Shown here in pieces: positions 24,525-35,810 of a DNA stretch of 53,137 nt (its first letter is position 1; every line of letters starts with the position of its first letter). Both the position numbers and the translations under genes were made by a program. The stretch is from contig JFHB01000209.1 in the NCBI GenBank assembly GCA_000729835.1, forward strand, positions 1-53,137, in the 5' to 3' direction. Below the pieces are notes generated by a model. That model saw only the letters and a list, made by a program, of their open reading frames with translations, searched no databases and was not told the origin of the DNA. The DNA comes from Atkinsonella hypoxylon. Lineage: Eukaryota; Ascomycota; Sordariomycetes; Hypocreales; Clavicipitaceae.

Positions 24525-25066
24525 ATCGCGAGTCGATAAAATGAACTGTGCAGCAAGACGCTTTCCAACTACCATAAAGCAGAGTGACGGAGAAAGATGC
24601 ACGATCCAACTTTTTACGATCTGAAGATCTGATGAACACAGTAATGGCTAAGCGTGAGCCGAGACTCGGGTTTCCTTCTCGACTGATAAATAGTGTAGCG
24701 TGGCTGTTTTTATATATGAACTTGGAACTTAGTCGACCCCGCTTTTCTATCCTTCTGTATATCGCAAAGACAATAGCCCCCACATGTCACAACGCATTGC
24801 CACCGGCACTCACACGCAACGGCGAAAGCATCTTGGCTAATGGAGGAAAAGTGTACAGTTTCTGTATATTCAAATGCACATCACACGCTGTTTGTACTCC
24901 GCGAATGCGCCCATAAACCAATAACGCCATAGACCAGCCATTGGGAGCCACCGACTCCTTCAACAAACAAAAGCCAGCTTGCTATACCTCACTTCATGCC
25001 TCATAACTCGACGATTTAAACCAGGTGCAACGTTTCGGATACATCGCTCAGCGAAGCCGCCTGGCA
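24525..25066. other. Intergenic: ych1 promoter and ada2 3' flank
   Basis: 542 bp between two tandem minus-strand genes. Open frames here lack coding character and overlap one another. There is no recognisable RNA or repeat. A TATATA stretch lies at 24711-24716, about 190 bp upstream of the ych1 start. Confidence 0.6.
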
Positions 25067-26695
25067 CTAAGCCTTGCCAAGCCATCCGGCACTGATGAAA
25101 AAATCAAAAATTCGTGACCCTTTTTGTGAGTCAAGGCGGCAAATCTCTTTCGCCTGCTTCTTCTTCAAGGTCCCGTTGGTCTTTAGCGCTTCCTTGAGAA
25201 TTTGCTCCTTGATCATCAAATACGGCTTGGGTTGTAATCGAACGGTTTCGCACAGCTTGGCTTCTTCAGGCGTCAGGAGATGCAAGTCTGCTGCGGTATC
25301 TTGGTTCAGCTGAAGCGGCTGGACACCAGAGATGGGTTGTGGGATGTATTTGGGTCGGGGCTGTGCATGACCATTCACGCCATTCACGCCATCAATGTGA
25401 CCATTAGTCAACGTTTTAGTCTCGCCTTCGTTTGTTTCGCCGTTGTTTTGTGCTGCAGGACGAATTGCCAAGTCCGGCGCCACAAGAAGTGCGGCACCGC
25501 TTGGGGGATCAGGCGCCGCCTGCTGCTTGGATCGCTGATTTGTGGCCAGCCGTTCTCTGTCCATGGAGCCCATGGGGACTGACTTTTGAATTCGAGCTGC
25601 CTTTTCTGTTTCATACTTTTCGCCGCTGCGAAGATCTCCAATCTTCAAGCTGCGCCATTCCTGCAATTGGGCGATTGCTTGCCGCAAGTTTTGTTCATCG
25701 ACGAGACCTTGATTAAACTCTTCGAAATCTTTGTGGTTCATGATCCTGGCGAACGGTTTGGCCTTTTGTAACAAGTCTTTTTCGTCTTTTGATCGCTTCT
25801 TCTCGATCTTGGTGTTTTCCCTATACTCCAGCAAGTCGTGTTCGAATATGACCTTCTTTCGCTCGACTCGTTGCGTCAGACGGCAGTTGTAGATGTCCAT
25901 CACAGTTAGTTTGAGCTCCATTTCCGGTTCCAGTTCACCGGTTCGCGGGTTGATGCCATCACCGGGGTCAAATTGCATGTGTTGCACGGCCTCCTCTGCC
26001 TCGTTGGCGTATTCGGTTTCGAATTCGAGACGTCCGGGCATGAAACCCTGGATTTCATGACAACTGGGTACACTGGCAGTGGGCTTGGTTTTGGGTTGAA
26101 GCGCGGGCGCACTCTTTGATCTCTCGCGTCGCTCTTCTATTCTTCTCTTTTTCTGTGCCTGAAACTCTTCTCGTGGTATCTCATTCGCGAGTTCACAGTC
26201 GTGTGGGCGGCAGCGCTTCGGTAGGGGAAAATTCGGCGAGTCGATATATGTCTTAAGATAATGATCGCGAACTTCGTCCTTTTCGCGGAAACCACCGATG
26301 TGATCGGCGATATCAGCCCACGAGCCAAGTCCATATATCTCCGCACCTTCTAGCAGAAGAAGTTCTTCATCGGCACCCCAATCGCGCTCGAATATAGGAA
26401 AGGAATTCTGTTCGATCACGCGAAATTCGTGAGTGGCCGGGTCGTGCGCGTTGCGCGATTCCCCTTTCGCAAAGCAAGACACGCAGAGATCGAAATCAGA
26501 GCATGCTGAGTCTGCACATCTGATGCGAACCTGTGCAACCACACATGCGGGTCAGAAAACAGTACAGTGGTTGTGGCGAGAGAGGGTAGTTGCGATGTGA
26601 CATACAGTGGATGTAATATCTGATGAACAAACATCACACACATACTTAACACCTCCTTCCCCCCTGGTCACAGTCTTTTTGCGAATGACGCCCAT
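25067..26695 (-). CDS. ada2: SAGA/ADA complex transcriptional adaptor Ada2
   Basis: Two exons: 26695-26606 (30 codons) and 26530-25067, intron 26605-26531 (75 bp, GTATGT...CACAG). The product is 517 aa, normal for fungal Ada2. Domains in order: a ZZ zinc finger interrupted by the intron, with YVCDVC in exon 1 and CADSACSDFDLCVSCF in exon 2 (residues about 19-65); a SANT domain at about 77-131 with 'WGADEELLLLEGAEIYGLG' and 'NFPLPKR' shortly after; the Ada2 middle region; and a C-terminal SWIRM domain at about 432-517 ending in 'FDFFISAGWLGKA'. Ada2 connects Gcn5 to Ada3/Sgf29 in the histone acetyltransferase module and boosts acetylation of nucleosomal H3. The ATG chosen gives the conserved start just before the ZZ finger. 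Identification is secure. Confidence 0.96.
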
Positions 26696-26865
26696 TGCGA
26701 GCCTTTTGGTGGTGCAGTATTGTTCCCTCTGGACGCTTCTCCAGGGTTGCACTTCAGTATCATGAAGCGCTGGTCAACTAGCTAGTCCTGGCAGATGAAG
26801 CGCACCGACGGCGCCAAAAAGGAAGGTGAGAATGAGACCAAAACAGGTCTTTTTTAATTGATTTA

Positions 26866-27248
26866 TTAGGTTGCGTTGATGGAATAGGGTCCAATGTCGG
26901 TTCTTGTTGATGACTCTTCATTTACTGATAATGCGAAGTCAGGTCGGATATTTTGTTGGATGTCGTGATATGCAGGGCAGATCCACATGCACGGAACCAG
27001 TTGCTGGGAGGGGGCAATGCAGCGGGCCTGGATACTATTAGTCAGCAGCCGGTCCACATCACGTGCATTTGGGCAAAGTACATCCTCTGAGTTACAAAGA
27101 GCTACATCGTAAGTCTCGCCGCAATTCACCAGTTGGCGAGGGGGTTCTTTTGACGATTAAGGGCATCGGCATTCGGTTTTCTAGCGGCCTCAATGATTGA
27201 TGCTTGTAAATCCTGCGATGTATCCCGGTGCTTTAAATTAAGTTGTTG
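26866..27248 (-). pseudogene. Possible broken small Cys-containing gene
   Basis: On the minus strand, a likely 3' splice site (GGCTTCCAG) at 27249 opens a 40-codon segment with strong coding character ('DLQASIIEAARKPNADAL') that hits TGA at 27128-27126. In another frame, open from 27156, the sequence continues for about 96 codons with several Cys residues ('LVNCGETYDVALC', 'CMWICPAY') and stops at 26866. The two segments look like parts of one protein separated by a one-base frameshift, or joined by an unrecognised intron. No ATG or first exon was secured upstream. No family was recognised. Alternatives are chance overlapping frames or an assembly error. Confidence 0.3.
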
Positions 27249-27300
27249 CTGGAAGCCGTCAAATTAGTCTATCATCGCTAGTATTAGCGTAAAGGCGTTA

Positions 27301-27728
27301 TAGAGATCAAGATGTACCTCCGGTCATTTGCAGTCACTCCATAGAATCGACGAGAATAAGTGGGCCGGTACGAAGGGTGTCAGTCTTACGATCCATCACG
27401 GGAGTGAGTTTTCGTTGAGATAGCATTGAATTGAACTGACCATAACTACTGTAATTGAAACTAGGTTTGAATAGGAAAAGCACCGCTAAAGTTCCCTTAA
27501 AAATGATATAGAATGCAGCGCGTTTTTTTACCTATTTTATTGACCACCTATCTGAAATTTAACCTAGTTGTTCATCTGTGAGGTCTTAAAGTTCACACTG
27601 GTGTCCGTCTTGTCACTGGAGCAACAGGCGGGCCACGGATTGCTGGTGGGGCAAATCCGGAGGAAAGAATTGACGAGTACTGTCGCAAAAATTGCGGCAT
27701 GGCCACGCCACACTGTATGTTCGGTTGA
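27301..27728 (+). CDS. Doubtful spliced small Cys-rich ORF, start not found
   Basis: Two open segments have matching phases. The first is 27304-27403, ending at a good donor GTGAGT; the second is 27583-27728, after an AG acceptor, with a TTTAACC branch-like sequence in between. The second segment ends with Cys-rich residues 'YCRKNCGMATPHCMFG' followed by TGA at 27726. A convincing start codon and signal peptide are missing, and the segment overlaps the strand opposite the upstream part of the broken minus-strand gene. It could be the 3' end of a small secreted protein gene or simply noise. Confidence 0.2.
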
Positions 27729-28381
27729 ACCCCCTTATATACTGTGCGACAAGTACTGATTGATTTAACGATGATTGTTTGAGTAGAGTTTGAGATGTAT
27801 ATATATATGAGCCAGAAGAGTCGCACAGGAGGCTCCGAGATTTAGAAAGTATATTCATCATGTACAAATACTGTCACAAAACACAGCGCTCATATATTAC
27901 AAGAAGTGGTGCTCCGTTCGCGGAAGGGCCGGTCAGCGTCCGTGTTGGCGCCCGATGGTAAGTCATCATGTAACTTGACACCTCATGACCTCTTGCTAAG
28001 TACCTTTGGTCCCTTTTCCGGATCCCACCCCTGCCCGTCTTGCCGACAGAAGAACAGGAAAGATCGAGAGAAGCCCCGCGAATTCCTGACAACAAGTGGA
28101 CGTCATTTGCCCCGAATCGAACAGTTCCGGTAAAACGGGGTACGCTGCGGCTAAATAAGCACGCCGACAGAAAGTGCCAAGCCATCTCCAACGATCGTCG
28201 CCGAGAAACAGCATCCGCTATTGCTAAATAAGACATTCCTCCTGCTATTTGCACTCTGCTCTTACGTCTCCATCCCTAACGAAACTTTTCTCCTTCTTGG
28301 TGGAGGTGCCTGTGCATAATTTGCGTCACGAGACAACATCCTTGAGCGCTGTCATCATCGTTACCAGCCCCGCCGTCAGTC

Positions 28382-29748
28382 ATGCCTGACAAGATCCTGG
28401 ACGACATCTCTCACAGGAGATACAACCCGCTCACTGATAGTTGGCTCCTCGTGTCGCCCCACAGAACCAAGCGACCATGGCAGTAAGCTTACAAATAAGT
28501 CAGGAAAGTCTTTGTCGTGAGGCTAATAGACGAAATTTGTAGAGGCGCACAGGAGGCTGCCTCAGCCAACACCTTGCCCGAGTATGACCCCAAAGTTAGT
28601 TGTTCACAGTCTCTGGCGCAGCTTCGGCAAGGGAAACGATGAGGCATGCTAATGACTCTCCATCAGTGCTACTTGTGCCCTGGCAATGCTCGAGCTGCCG
28701 GCGACACCAATCCCAAATATGAAAAGACCTTTGCCTTTATCAACGATTACAGCGCAGTCAAGGAGCAGCAGCCTGACTATGAACAAGAGGCCAAGTCAAA
28801 TGGTACAACGCGGTTCTCTAGCCCCATATATCATATCATCTGGGCCAAACTGTATAACTGCCGAAATGCTGACAATCCATCTTAGATATCGAGTCTATGC
28901 TCTTGAGGGCGCAAAGTGTCAAAGGCGTTTGCTACGTTCTCACATTCTCACCTAAACATCACCTAACTCTGGCTGACATGCCCACCTTTGAAATTCTCAA
29001 CGTCATCGAGCACTGGACTCGCATCTACGCCAACCATCTTTCTGCTTCTAACCCGCTGAAAGAACTAGCCGACAACCTGGACATTCCATTGCCAAAAGAT
29101 GCTGCACCGACTCCGAAGGACGGATACCGCTACATGCAAATATTCGAAAACAAGGGCTCGGCCATGGGCTGCTCCAACCCCCACCCACATTGCCAAGTAT
29201 GGACAACGTCCACTATGCCAGAAGAGCCTGGGAAGGAACTCTCGCAAATGACAAAATATCGTGCCAACAACGACGGTCGGCATTTGCTCGGCGATTATGT
29301 CCAATTGGAGGTTGTGAAGGAGGAGCGAGTGCTTTGGCAGAACGACGGCTTTGCGGCAGTGTGCCCTTGGTGGGCAGTCTGGCCATTTGAGGTTCTCGTC
29401 TTGCCCAAGAGACATATCCGGTCCCTGGTTGACTTCAAACCCGAGGAAAGGCTTCAACTTGCCGAAGCCATCCAAGAAGTTACCAGGCGATATGACAACC
29501 TATTCGAATGTAGTTTCCCTTACAGCTCGGGTATTCATCAGGCACCTTTAAAAGGGACAAAAGAAGAGGTCAACAACTCGTACTTCCACATGCACTTCTA
29601 TCCGCCTCTGCTGCGTTCTGCAACAGTCAAAAAGTTTCTAGTAGGATACGAGCTTATGGCTGAGCCGCAGAGGGATATCACACCTGAGCAGGCAGCCGTG
29701 CGATTGAGAAATTGTGGTGGCGAGCTCTACCGCAAGAAATTGAAGTAA
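28382..29748 (+). CDS. gal7: Galactose-1-phosphate uridylyltransferase (GALT)
   Basis: Four exons: 28382-28482, 28543-28594, 28667-28802, 28886-29748. Introns are 60, 72 and 83 bp, all GT-AG. The product is 383 aa, the standard GALT length. Diagnostic residues: 'HRRYNPLTDSWLLVSPHR' at the N-terminus, 'RPWQGAQE' spanning intron 1, 'CYLCPGNARA' beginning exon 3, 'FENKGSAMGCSNPHPHC' with the active-site His-Pro-His at about 196-198, and a C-terminal 'NSYFHMHFYPPLLRS'. GALT transfers UMP from UDP-glucose to galactose-1-phosphate in the Leloir pathway, through a uridylyl-histidine intermediate in the cytosol. No other GAL gene lies nearby, as is usual in filamentous fungi. The reconstruction is consistent in phase at every junction. 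Confidence 0.96.
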
Positions 29749-29927
29749 ATCGTGGCCTATAGGGTTTTTTTTTTTTTTTTTTCAAATATTAAAATACAAA
29801 ATGGGCGTTCCCAAATGGTTTCAATGTTGCACAATGACGCGGCATCGTCGCTTCTATGGCTATTTTTCGCACTTCCCACGGTCACCATCATATGAACACA
29901 CGACCGTGTGACACAACCCACTCGATT

Positions 29928-30537
29928 CTAGTTGAGTTCAACATAGTAATCGCGCACAAGAGGCATCCAGACCAATGTGCAAGTTGCAAATATGAAAGGT
30001 AAGATCTGAGGGAGACCAAAGGTCATACTCTTGAACACGAATTTTTCGCTAAAAAAGTGGCCAAAAGCCACGATGTAGGTCCAATACGCGATATCATATA
30101 CAGGGCCTAAATGCAGGTTGTACGCCGCGTAGCATCGCATAATGGAGGTGATGAGGGTCCAAGTGCCGAAGAGACGACCTGCAAGAGGCGTCATCTGGTC
30201 GGTGGCCTTGGGGTCGTTCTGCGCCGAGACGAGCTTGTCGACTGCGTCCTCGGGGTTGTATGTCGCGGAAGCTGGCGGGAGCTTTGTGTTAGCAATGAAG
30301 CGGCCATTGTACAGACGACGCGAGAAATGAAGCGTGGAGTATGTCTGGACGCAATTGCCAATGGACATGACGGATAGCTGTTTAGATGTAGGCGTCAGCG
30401 ACTTCTTGCACTTTGAAGTAAGGGGGTTGAAGTAACGAGATGTTGGCCCTGCTTGGCCGGGAGGCTGAGCGTACGACGAGGATGTAATACGGCAGGACAC
30501 CCTTGCCATCAGGCAATACAGACTTGACGAGATCCAT
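29928..30537 (-). CDS. erg28: Ergosterol biosynthesis scaffold protein Erg28
   Basis: Two exons: 30537-30475 (21 codons) and 30377-29928, intron 30474-30378 (97 bp, GTACGC...AAACAG). The product is 170 aa. Exon 1 'DGKGVLPYYILV' joins 'LSVMSIGNCVQTYSTLHF' in exon 2, as in fungal Erg28, followed by 'GRLFGTWTLITSIMRCYAAY' and two further hydrophobic segments ('AYWTYIVAFGHFFSEKFVF' and 'FIFATCTLVWMPLV'). Erg28 is an ER membrane protein with about four spans that tethers the sterol C4-demethylation complex (Erg25, Erg26, Erg27) and Erg6. A longer open frame upstream is intron read-through and should not be used as the start. A poly-T run at 29767-29782 lies in the short convergent gap to gal7. Confidence 0.93.
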
Positions 30538-31570
30538 AGCAAACTAGCTTGCGAAGCAGCGACTCGACTAGTAGGCTCCAAGGTCGTGAATGACTTCGTG
30601 GGATATTTATTAATCCTTTGATTGGAGGTATGGTGATGCTTGATTCCTCTATCTATCTGTTGGATACGGAATAATTCCCCCTATATATAATATTGGGCCA
30701 TCGGCCCACCCATGATTACGTAAGCTATATATTTCCCCAACAGGGATGAGCTGAATTTCGCCGACGATGATTTTGCCGAGTGCGCGAACACGCAGCCACG
30801 GATTTTTAATACGCAGCAGCAACTAGGCCTGGAGTGGAAGAATGGTGGGGACTTTAACTCATATTATAGGGACAATCTAAAAGAGGTTACGCTTGTCAAC
30901 GGCCTAAGTCATAGAAATCTCAATAAATATTAAAAATAAGGGATTATAGTAATTATACCTTAAATTGTTAAATAAGAAAATTCTCAATAATAGATTCTTT
31001 ATTTAATATAGATCTAGCTGATACGGACGTAGAGTGTACTATTTTTATAGACTCAAGCCTTAGGCTCGGGTCTTTATATGGATACTGGAAGACAGTTAGG
31101 GGGGGGGGGGGTATTCACGTGGGCGGTAGGAAGGGGGCGGGCTGAATTTGTCCAGGAGGGACCTCGGCCACAGAATACAGGATTAAAGGGCTCGTAAGGG
31201 GGAAGGGCCTACCTCCCAGTATATAGCATAGGGGCAGGGAGGGCGAGAGAGGTTCTCTCTCTCTTTCTCTCTCTCCCTTATGATTATAGTTCTCACTATA
31301 GACGCTATGTACTAGTAAAATCCCCGAAAAAAATACTTGCTGCTGCGTATTCTAAAATTCGTTGCTGCGTGTTTGCGTACTCGATTTTGCCTAGGTGGAG
31401 CTGGCGATTGACGATAAAGCTTGACTTGGTTGGGTCCCCTTCGGCTGCACAACAAGCTGCTTTGCAGGGGTCATCAGAGACGGCCGGCAGTTCTTCCCGC
31501 AACGTTCTTCGCCCCTCTAGTATCTCCCCCCTCCCACCTCTGGAGGTGCTTCCTTGACACATCTCTCATC
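30538..31570. other. Divergent promoter region erg28/ifa38 with a small RIP-like patch
   Basis: About 1 kb without a gene. The interval 30890-31030 is strongly AT-rich and resembles a short RIPped repeat relic. A run of 12 G occurs at about 31099-31110, followed by GC-rich and then CT-rich tracts (CTCTCTCTCTTTCTCTC around 31253-31276), typical of fungal core promoters. No coding frame with support. Confidence 0.55.
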
Positions 31571-32699
31571 ATGGACAAGATGTTCGATCATCCAGCCTTC
31601 GCAGCAATCAAGCCTTATGCTGAGAGGCTCCCCTCTCTACCACAGCCAGTGGTTGGCGCCCTTGCTGGCATTGGCGCTCTGTACTTGGGGACGAAGCTCT
31701 TGAGCTACCTGCGCCTTGTCTTCAGCGCCTTCGTCTTCTCGGGCCACAATGTGAGTCGCTGGGATTGATCCCGCTGAACACCTCTTTATACTCTCCTTTT
31801 ACTAACTCGGCGATTTTTCTTTTTTTCTTGCATAGCTTCGCAAATACGGCCGTGCCGGATCGTGGGCCGTCATTACCGGCGCCTCTGACGGCCTAGGTAA
31901 GGAGTACGCTTCGCAGCTCGCTGCCAAGGGCTTCAACCTCGTCCTCGTTTCCCGAACCAAAGCGAAGCTCGAATCACTCGCCAGGGAGCTCGAAGACAAG
32001 CACGTCAGAAAAGGTGGTCTCAAGATCAAGACTCATGCCATGGACTTTGCCAAGGATGACGATGCCGACTACGAACAACTTGCCGAGTTGGTACGAGGTC
32101 TTGATGTAGCCATCTTAATCAACAATGTTGGACAGAGCCACAATATGCCTGTTTCCTTCTTGGAGACGCCCAAGGATGAGCTTCAAAATATTGTCACCAT
32201 CAATTGCTTGGGAACCCTGAAAGTCACGCAGATTGTTGCTCCTATTCTCAAGCAGCGCAAACACGGGTTGATCCTCACAATGGGCTCCTTTGGTGGCTGG
32301 ACACCCACTCCTTATCTTGCTACGTACTCTGGCAGTAAGGCCTTTCTTCAACAGTGGAGTAATGCCCTATCCTCCGAATTGGCCGACGATCATGTCGACG
32401 TGTACCTTGTTCTTAGTCACCTTGTCACGACCGCCATGAGCAAAGTTCGTCGCCCTAGTCTTCTGATCCCCAATGCTCGCAACTTTGTCAAGGCTGCTCT
32501 TGGCAAGGTTGGTCTCGGAGGCTATCAGACGGCACCGAACACTTACACGCCTTGGTGGAGCCACTCTTTTATGCTCTGGTTTATTGAGAACATTCCTGGT
32601 GTCAACAGCCCTGTGACAATCTGGTACAACAAGAAAATGCACTTAGATATTCGAAGACGAGCCCTTCGTAAGCAAGCTCGTGAGGCCAAGAAGCAGTAA
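31571..32699 (+). CDS. ifa38: Very-long-chain 3-oxoacyl-CoA reductase (Ifa38/KAR type)
   Basis: Two exons: 31571-31750 and 31836-32699; intron 31751-31835 (85 bp, GTGAGT...GCATAG). The product is 347 aa, the typical length. A hydrophobic segment near residues 27-58 anchors the enzyme in the ER membrane. A short-chain dehydrogenase fold follows, with TGASDGLG at about 74-81 (NADPH site), NNVG at 156-159, Ser211 in 'TMGSFGG', and the catalytic Y-S-G-S-K at 224-228. The C-terminus is very basic ('RRRALRKQAREAKKQ'). The enzyme performs the first reduction in the microsomal fatty-acid elongation cycle that feeds sphingolipids. It diverges from erg28 across a 1-kb spacer. Confidence 0.95.
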
Positions 32700-33325
32700 A
32701 AGAAACCTGCACTAACCTACCAAGCGAGAGTTCTAAAGATGACTATGATCAATCACTGGAAAGGGGGGTAACTAATAGGATTGGAAGATCATGAGGCATG
32801 TCACCAGTTACAGCCGAAGTTGGTGTGCATAGGAAATAATGAGTGCAAGATCCAACTATGATATAGACATTAACACCACCAAAAGGCTCAAGCTGGTTCA
32901 TGTATAATGAATGAAGCCTCTGTATGAATACGCCATGATTTCTAATTGAAAAGAAACGACTTGAGATTAATTGTAATTTAAATAGAGACATACAGATAGG
33001 GAGAGCCTACGGAGTACTCGAGGTAGATATTCCTGCTTGTTGTGACCAAATCACCGGATTAATCAGGTGCCGATCTCGTGGGTATGACCCGCGCGACAGG
33101 ATTTTTAAAAAAAAAAAAAAAAAAAAAAAAAGAAAAGAAAGGAAAGAAAGGAATAATTCACGACTCTGCTTGCAATTGTGCCCGCAGCTTAGTACTGCTC
33201 CTTTTTCGCGACCCAACTACTTCCCCACCCCACTCAAACGCTGTTTGGCTGCAGATACATGACTCAACGGCCACAAACCACACTAGACGCTCTTCTATAC
33301 CAGATATTTGCGTGCTGGCTCCGGT
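32700..33325. other. Intergenic ifa38-hts1 with a long poly-A tract
   Basis: 626 bp: the 3' flank of ifa38, then the hts1 promoter. An almost uninterrupted run of A, then AAAAGAAAGG repeats, spans about 33106-33150; this poly(dA:dT) tract lies about 200 bp before the first hts1 start and could exclude nucleosomes. No coding frame is supported. Confidence 0.6.
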
Positions 33326-35077
33326 ATGCGATTTACGCTGAATAGACGCCTTTATATATCCTGTTTCGCACGAAAAGAACCTTCACTTGGGCTTCGCAGC
33401 TTCGCAGCTTTCTCTTTCCCTCGATTTGCGACAGCAGCTCTTGCACATCACCACCACGAAGACGAAACTATGGCGACCCAGGACGCCAAGGCGTCCCGCG
33501 CTCCAGCGGTTACACTGAAGACTCCCAAGGGTACTAGAGACTGGAGTGGGCAAGATATGCTTCTCCGTGATGAGGTCTTGTATGCTTACAACTCGACCAA
33601 GTCATATGGTCACGGCAGCTCCTCCAATACAGATGTGGAAAAGCTGATTCAGTTTTATTTGTAGCAAAACGATCACTGATGTCTTCAAGAAGCACGGCGG
33701 CACACCCCTAGATACACCGGTATTTGAGCTGAAGGATATTCTCTCTGGAAGTGCGTTTGCGACCCAGGACCGAGACAGTTGTGCAGTTTTATCGTCCAGT
33801 GACTGACGCATTCAGAGTATGGCGAGGACTCCAAACTTATTTACGATTTGCAGGACCAGGGTGGCGAGCTCTGCTCCTTGCGCTACGATTTGACGGTCCC
33901 TTTTGCTCGTTGGTTAGCTATGCACAACATTCAATCAGTCAAACGCTACCATATTGCCAAGGTTTACCGAAGAGATCAGCCCGCTATCGCTCGAGGACGG
34001 TATCGCGAATTTCACCAGTGCGACTTTGATATTGCTGGCGTTTATGACCCTATGATACCTGACGCCGAGGTTCTGCGGATTATTATCGAAGTTTTCGAGG
34101 CTTTAAAGCTTGGAGTTACAATCAAGCTGAACCACAGACAAGTCCTGGATGGCATGTTTGCCGTTGCAGGTGTTACAGAAAATAAAATCCGGACGATCAG
34201 TTCAGCAGTTGATAAGCTAGATAAAATGTCTTGGAATGATGTCAAGATGGAAATGGTAGAGGAAAAGGGCCTGGCGGCAGAGGTTGCTGACCGTATCGGT
34301 GAATATGTTCGCCACGCTGGTACCATTTCTGAAACCCTGGCTCTCCTCAAATCTAAGGCTGAATTGGTCGCAAACGAGCAAATCAAACGGGGTCTTGATG
34401 ATATGACTCTGCTTGCATCCTACGTCGAGGCGTTTGGTATATCTGACAAGATCTCCTTTGATCTTTCGCTTGCCCGAGGTTTAGACTACTACACTGGCCT
34501 GATCTACGAGGTTATTAACCTGCCCCCAAAGTCCGAGGACGGGGTTGCTTCCGGCAAGAAGTCCAAAAAAGATGATCCCGCTAGCCAAGTCGGTAGCATT
34601 GCTGCAGGTGGCCGTTACGATAACCTGGTGGGCATGTATGGCAAGAAGCAGATCCCATGTGTGGGCATCTCATTCGGCGTCGACCGTATCTTCACCATTC
34701 TGGAAGCTCGACGCCAAAAGGAGGGTATCAAACAGAAACGTGGCATTGATGTATATGTTATGGCCTTTGGTGGCAAGGAGTTCACTGGTCTCCTCACTGA
34801 ACGTATGTCGGTAGCTCAAAGACTCTGGAGTGCAGGCATTTGTGCCGAGTTTTCACCCAAAGTCAAGCCAAAGCTGCCTCAGCAATTCAAGGCGGCTGAA
34901 GGCGTGCCTTTGGGTGTCATTTTGGGCCAAGAAGAGCTTGCTGCTGGACAAGTCAGACTCAAGAAGCTGGGACAAGGTGAGGCCAAGGCTGGAGAGAGTG
35001 AGTCAACGGAGAGAGATGATGGACAGTTGGTGTCTCTCGATAATTTGGCTGATGAAGTGAAGAAGTTGCTTATATAG
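33326..35077 (+). CDS. hts1: Histidyl-tRNA synthetase, probable dual cytosolic/mitochondrial
   Basis: Three exons: 33326-33579, 33665-33750, 33816-35077; introns 85 and 65 bp. Starting at the first ATG (33326) gives 533 aa; starting at ATG 33470 gives 485 aa. The 48-residue extension is rich in Arg, Phe, Ser and Ala ('MRFTLNRRLYISCFARK'), as expected of a mitochondrial presequence. The second ATG has the better context (A at -3, G at +4). Class II motifs are present: 'TPKGTRDW' at the start of the catalytic core, 'LRYDLTVPFARWLA' in motif 2, 'ARGLDYYTGLIYEV' (HisA), 'AAGGRYDNLVGMYG' (HisB), 'CVGISFGVDRI' in motif 3, and a C-terminal anticodon-binding domain. It charges tRNA-His. Exon junctions restore 'LLRDEVFKTITDVFKKHGG' and 'ILSGKYGEDSKLIYDLQDQG'. 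Confidence 0.96.
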
Positions 35078-35810
35078 ACAGCGTGCCATAGCCTTCAAAA
35101 GAAGGAAGTTAAAGCATAGAATGGACAGATGTTTCTGTCTACATACCTGCATAGATACACATTTACCGTCAAAGTCCCAGAACACCTGTCCAGCGCTCAG
35201 ACCCTTCGTCTGCTGCATGCTACGACCAAATCTTGCTCATGAAGATGTCTGAATGACATTTTCCAACGGGTTTGTTCCAATCGATAATTTCTAAGGAGAT
35301 TGTTCCGTAATTGCGCATTTGGATGGTTCTGACTGAATACACATGCTCATGAAACCGACTGGTTTGGCAACCCAATCAGGCTTAGCGTGGTCACCGCTAA
35401 CTATCCTTGTCGCGAAAAATCCAAGCTGACCAGCCTCCTCAGCTTGACCTGCCCTACATATTGAACAATTGTCGAATCTCTTTCCCGTCAGCATTTGCTG
35501 CCTTTGTTCAGTAACTCTAATTCCGCTCCAGGTATACGGCTAGAACGCTAACAATACTATTGGGTCACTGAAATACCTTCGTGACGCGAATCGCGACCAG
35601 GTCATCGACACAACATTGCGCGAGTCGAGCTGAGTGAGCTTTTTTTTTATATGGTAACATAATCGCGTCGAAGCCGTCTGTTCGCAGTGCACTCTCCAAT
35701 CTCAGCCGAGCGACCGACCGGGCGATTGGGGACGCTTCTGCGAAGCTGGCACCTACATCAAGGCGCCAAGCTTGAGCTTATGGGGTGAAGGTGTTCTTAT
35801 GCTGATCGAG
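35078..35810. other. Intergenic hts1-nup170
   Basis: 733 bp between two plus-strand genes. No supported frame; an open stretch on the minus strand (35291-35494) has no domain. A T-run at 35641-35648 lies about 160 bp before the nup170 start. Confidence 0.55.

Larger units (their letters stand above)
26696..28381. other. Gene-poor interval between ada2 and gal7
   Basis: About 1.7 kb between two divergent genes, so it contains both promoters. It also holds two coding-like remnants, listed separately (26866-27248 minus and 27301-27728 plus). Longer overlapping frames at 27874-28254 on both strands show no domain, and one starts at GTG; I do not accept them as genes. A polyT/AT patch occurs around 27520-27560 and a (TA)n run around 27797-27808. 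Confidence 0.55.

Noticed and set aside
27874..28254. Overlapping open frames on both strands (up to about 126 codons) before gal7
   Set aside because: One begins at GTG, none shows a domain or splice context, composition is promoter-like, and the frames overlap each other on opposite strands.
30378..30581. Long N-terminal extension of Erg28 in one open frame
   Set aside because: It reads through the 97-bp intron. The spliced form gives the family N-terminus and an ATG at 30537.
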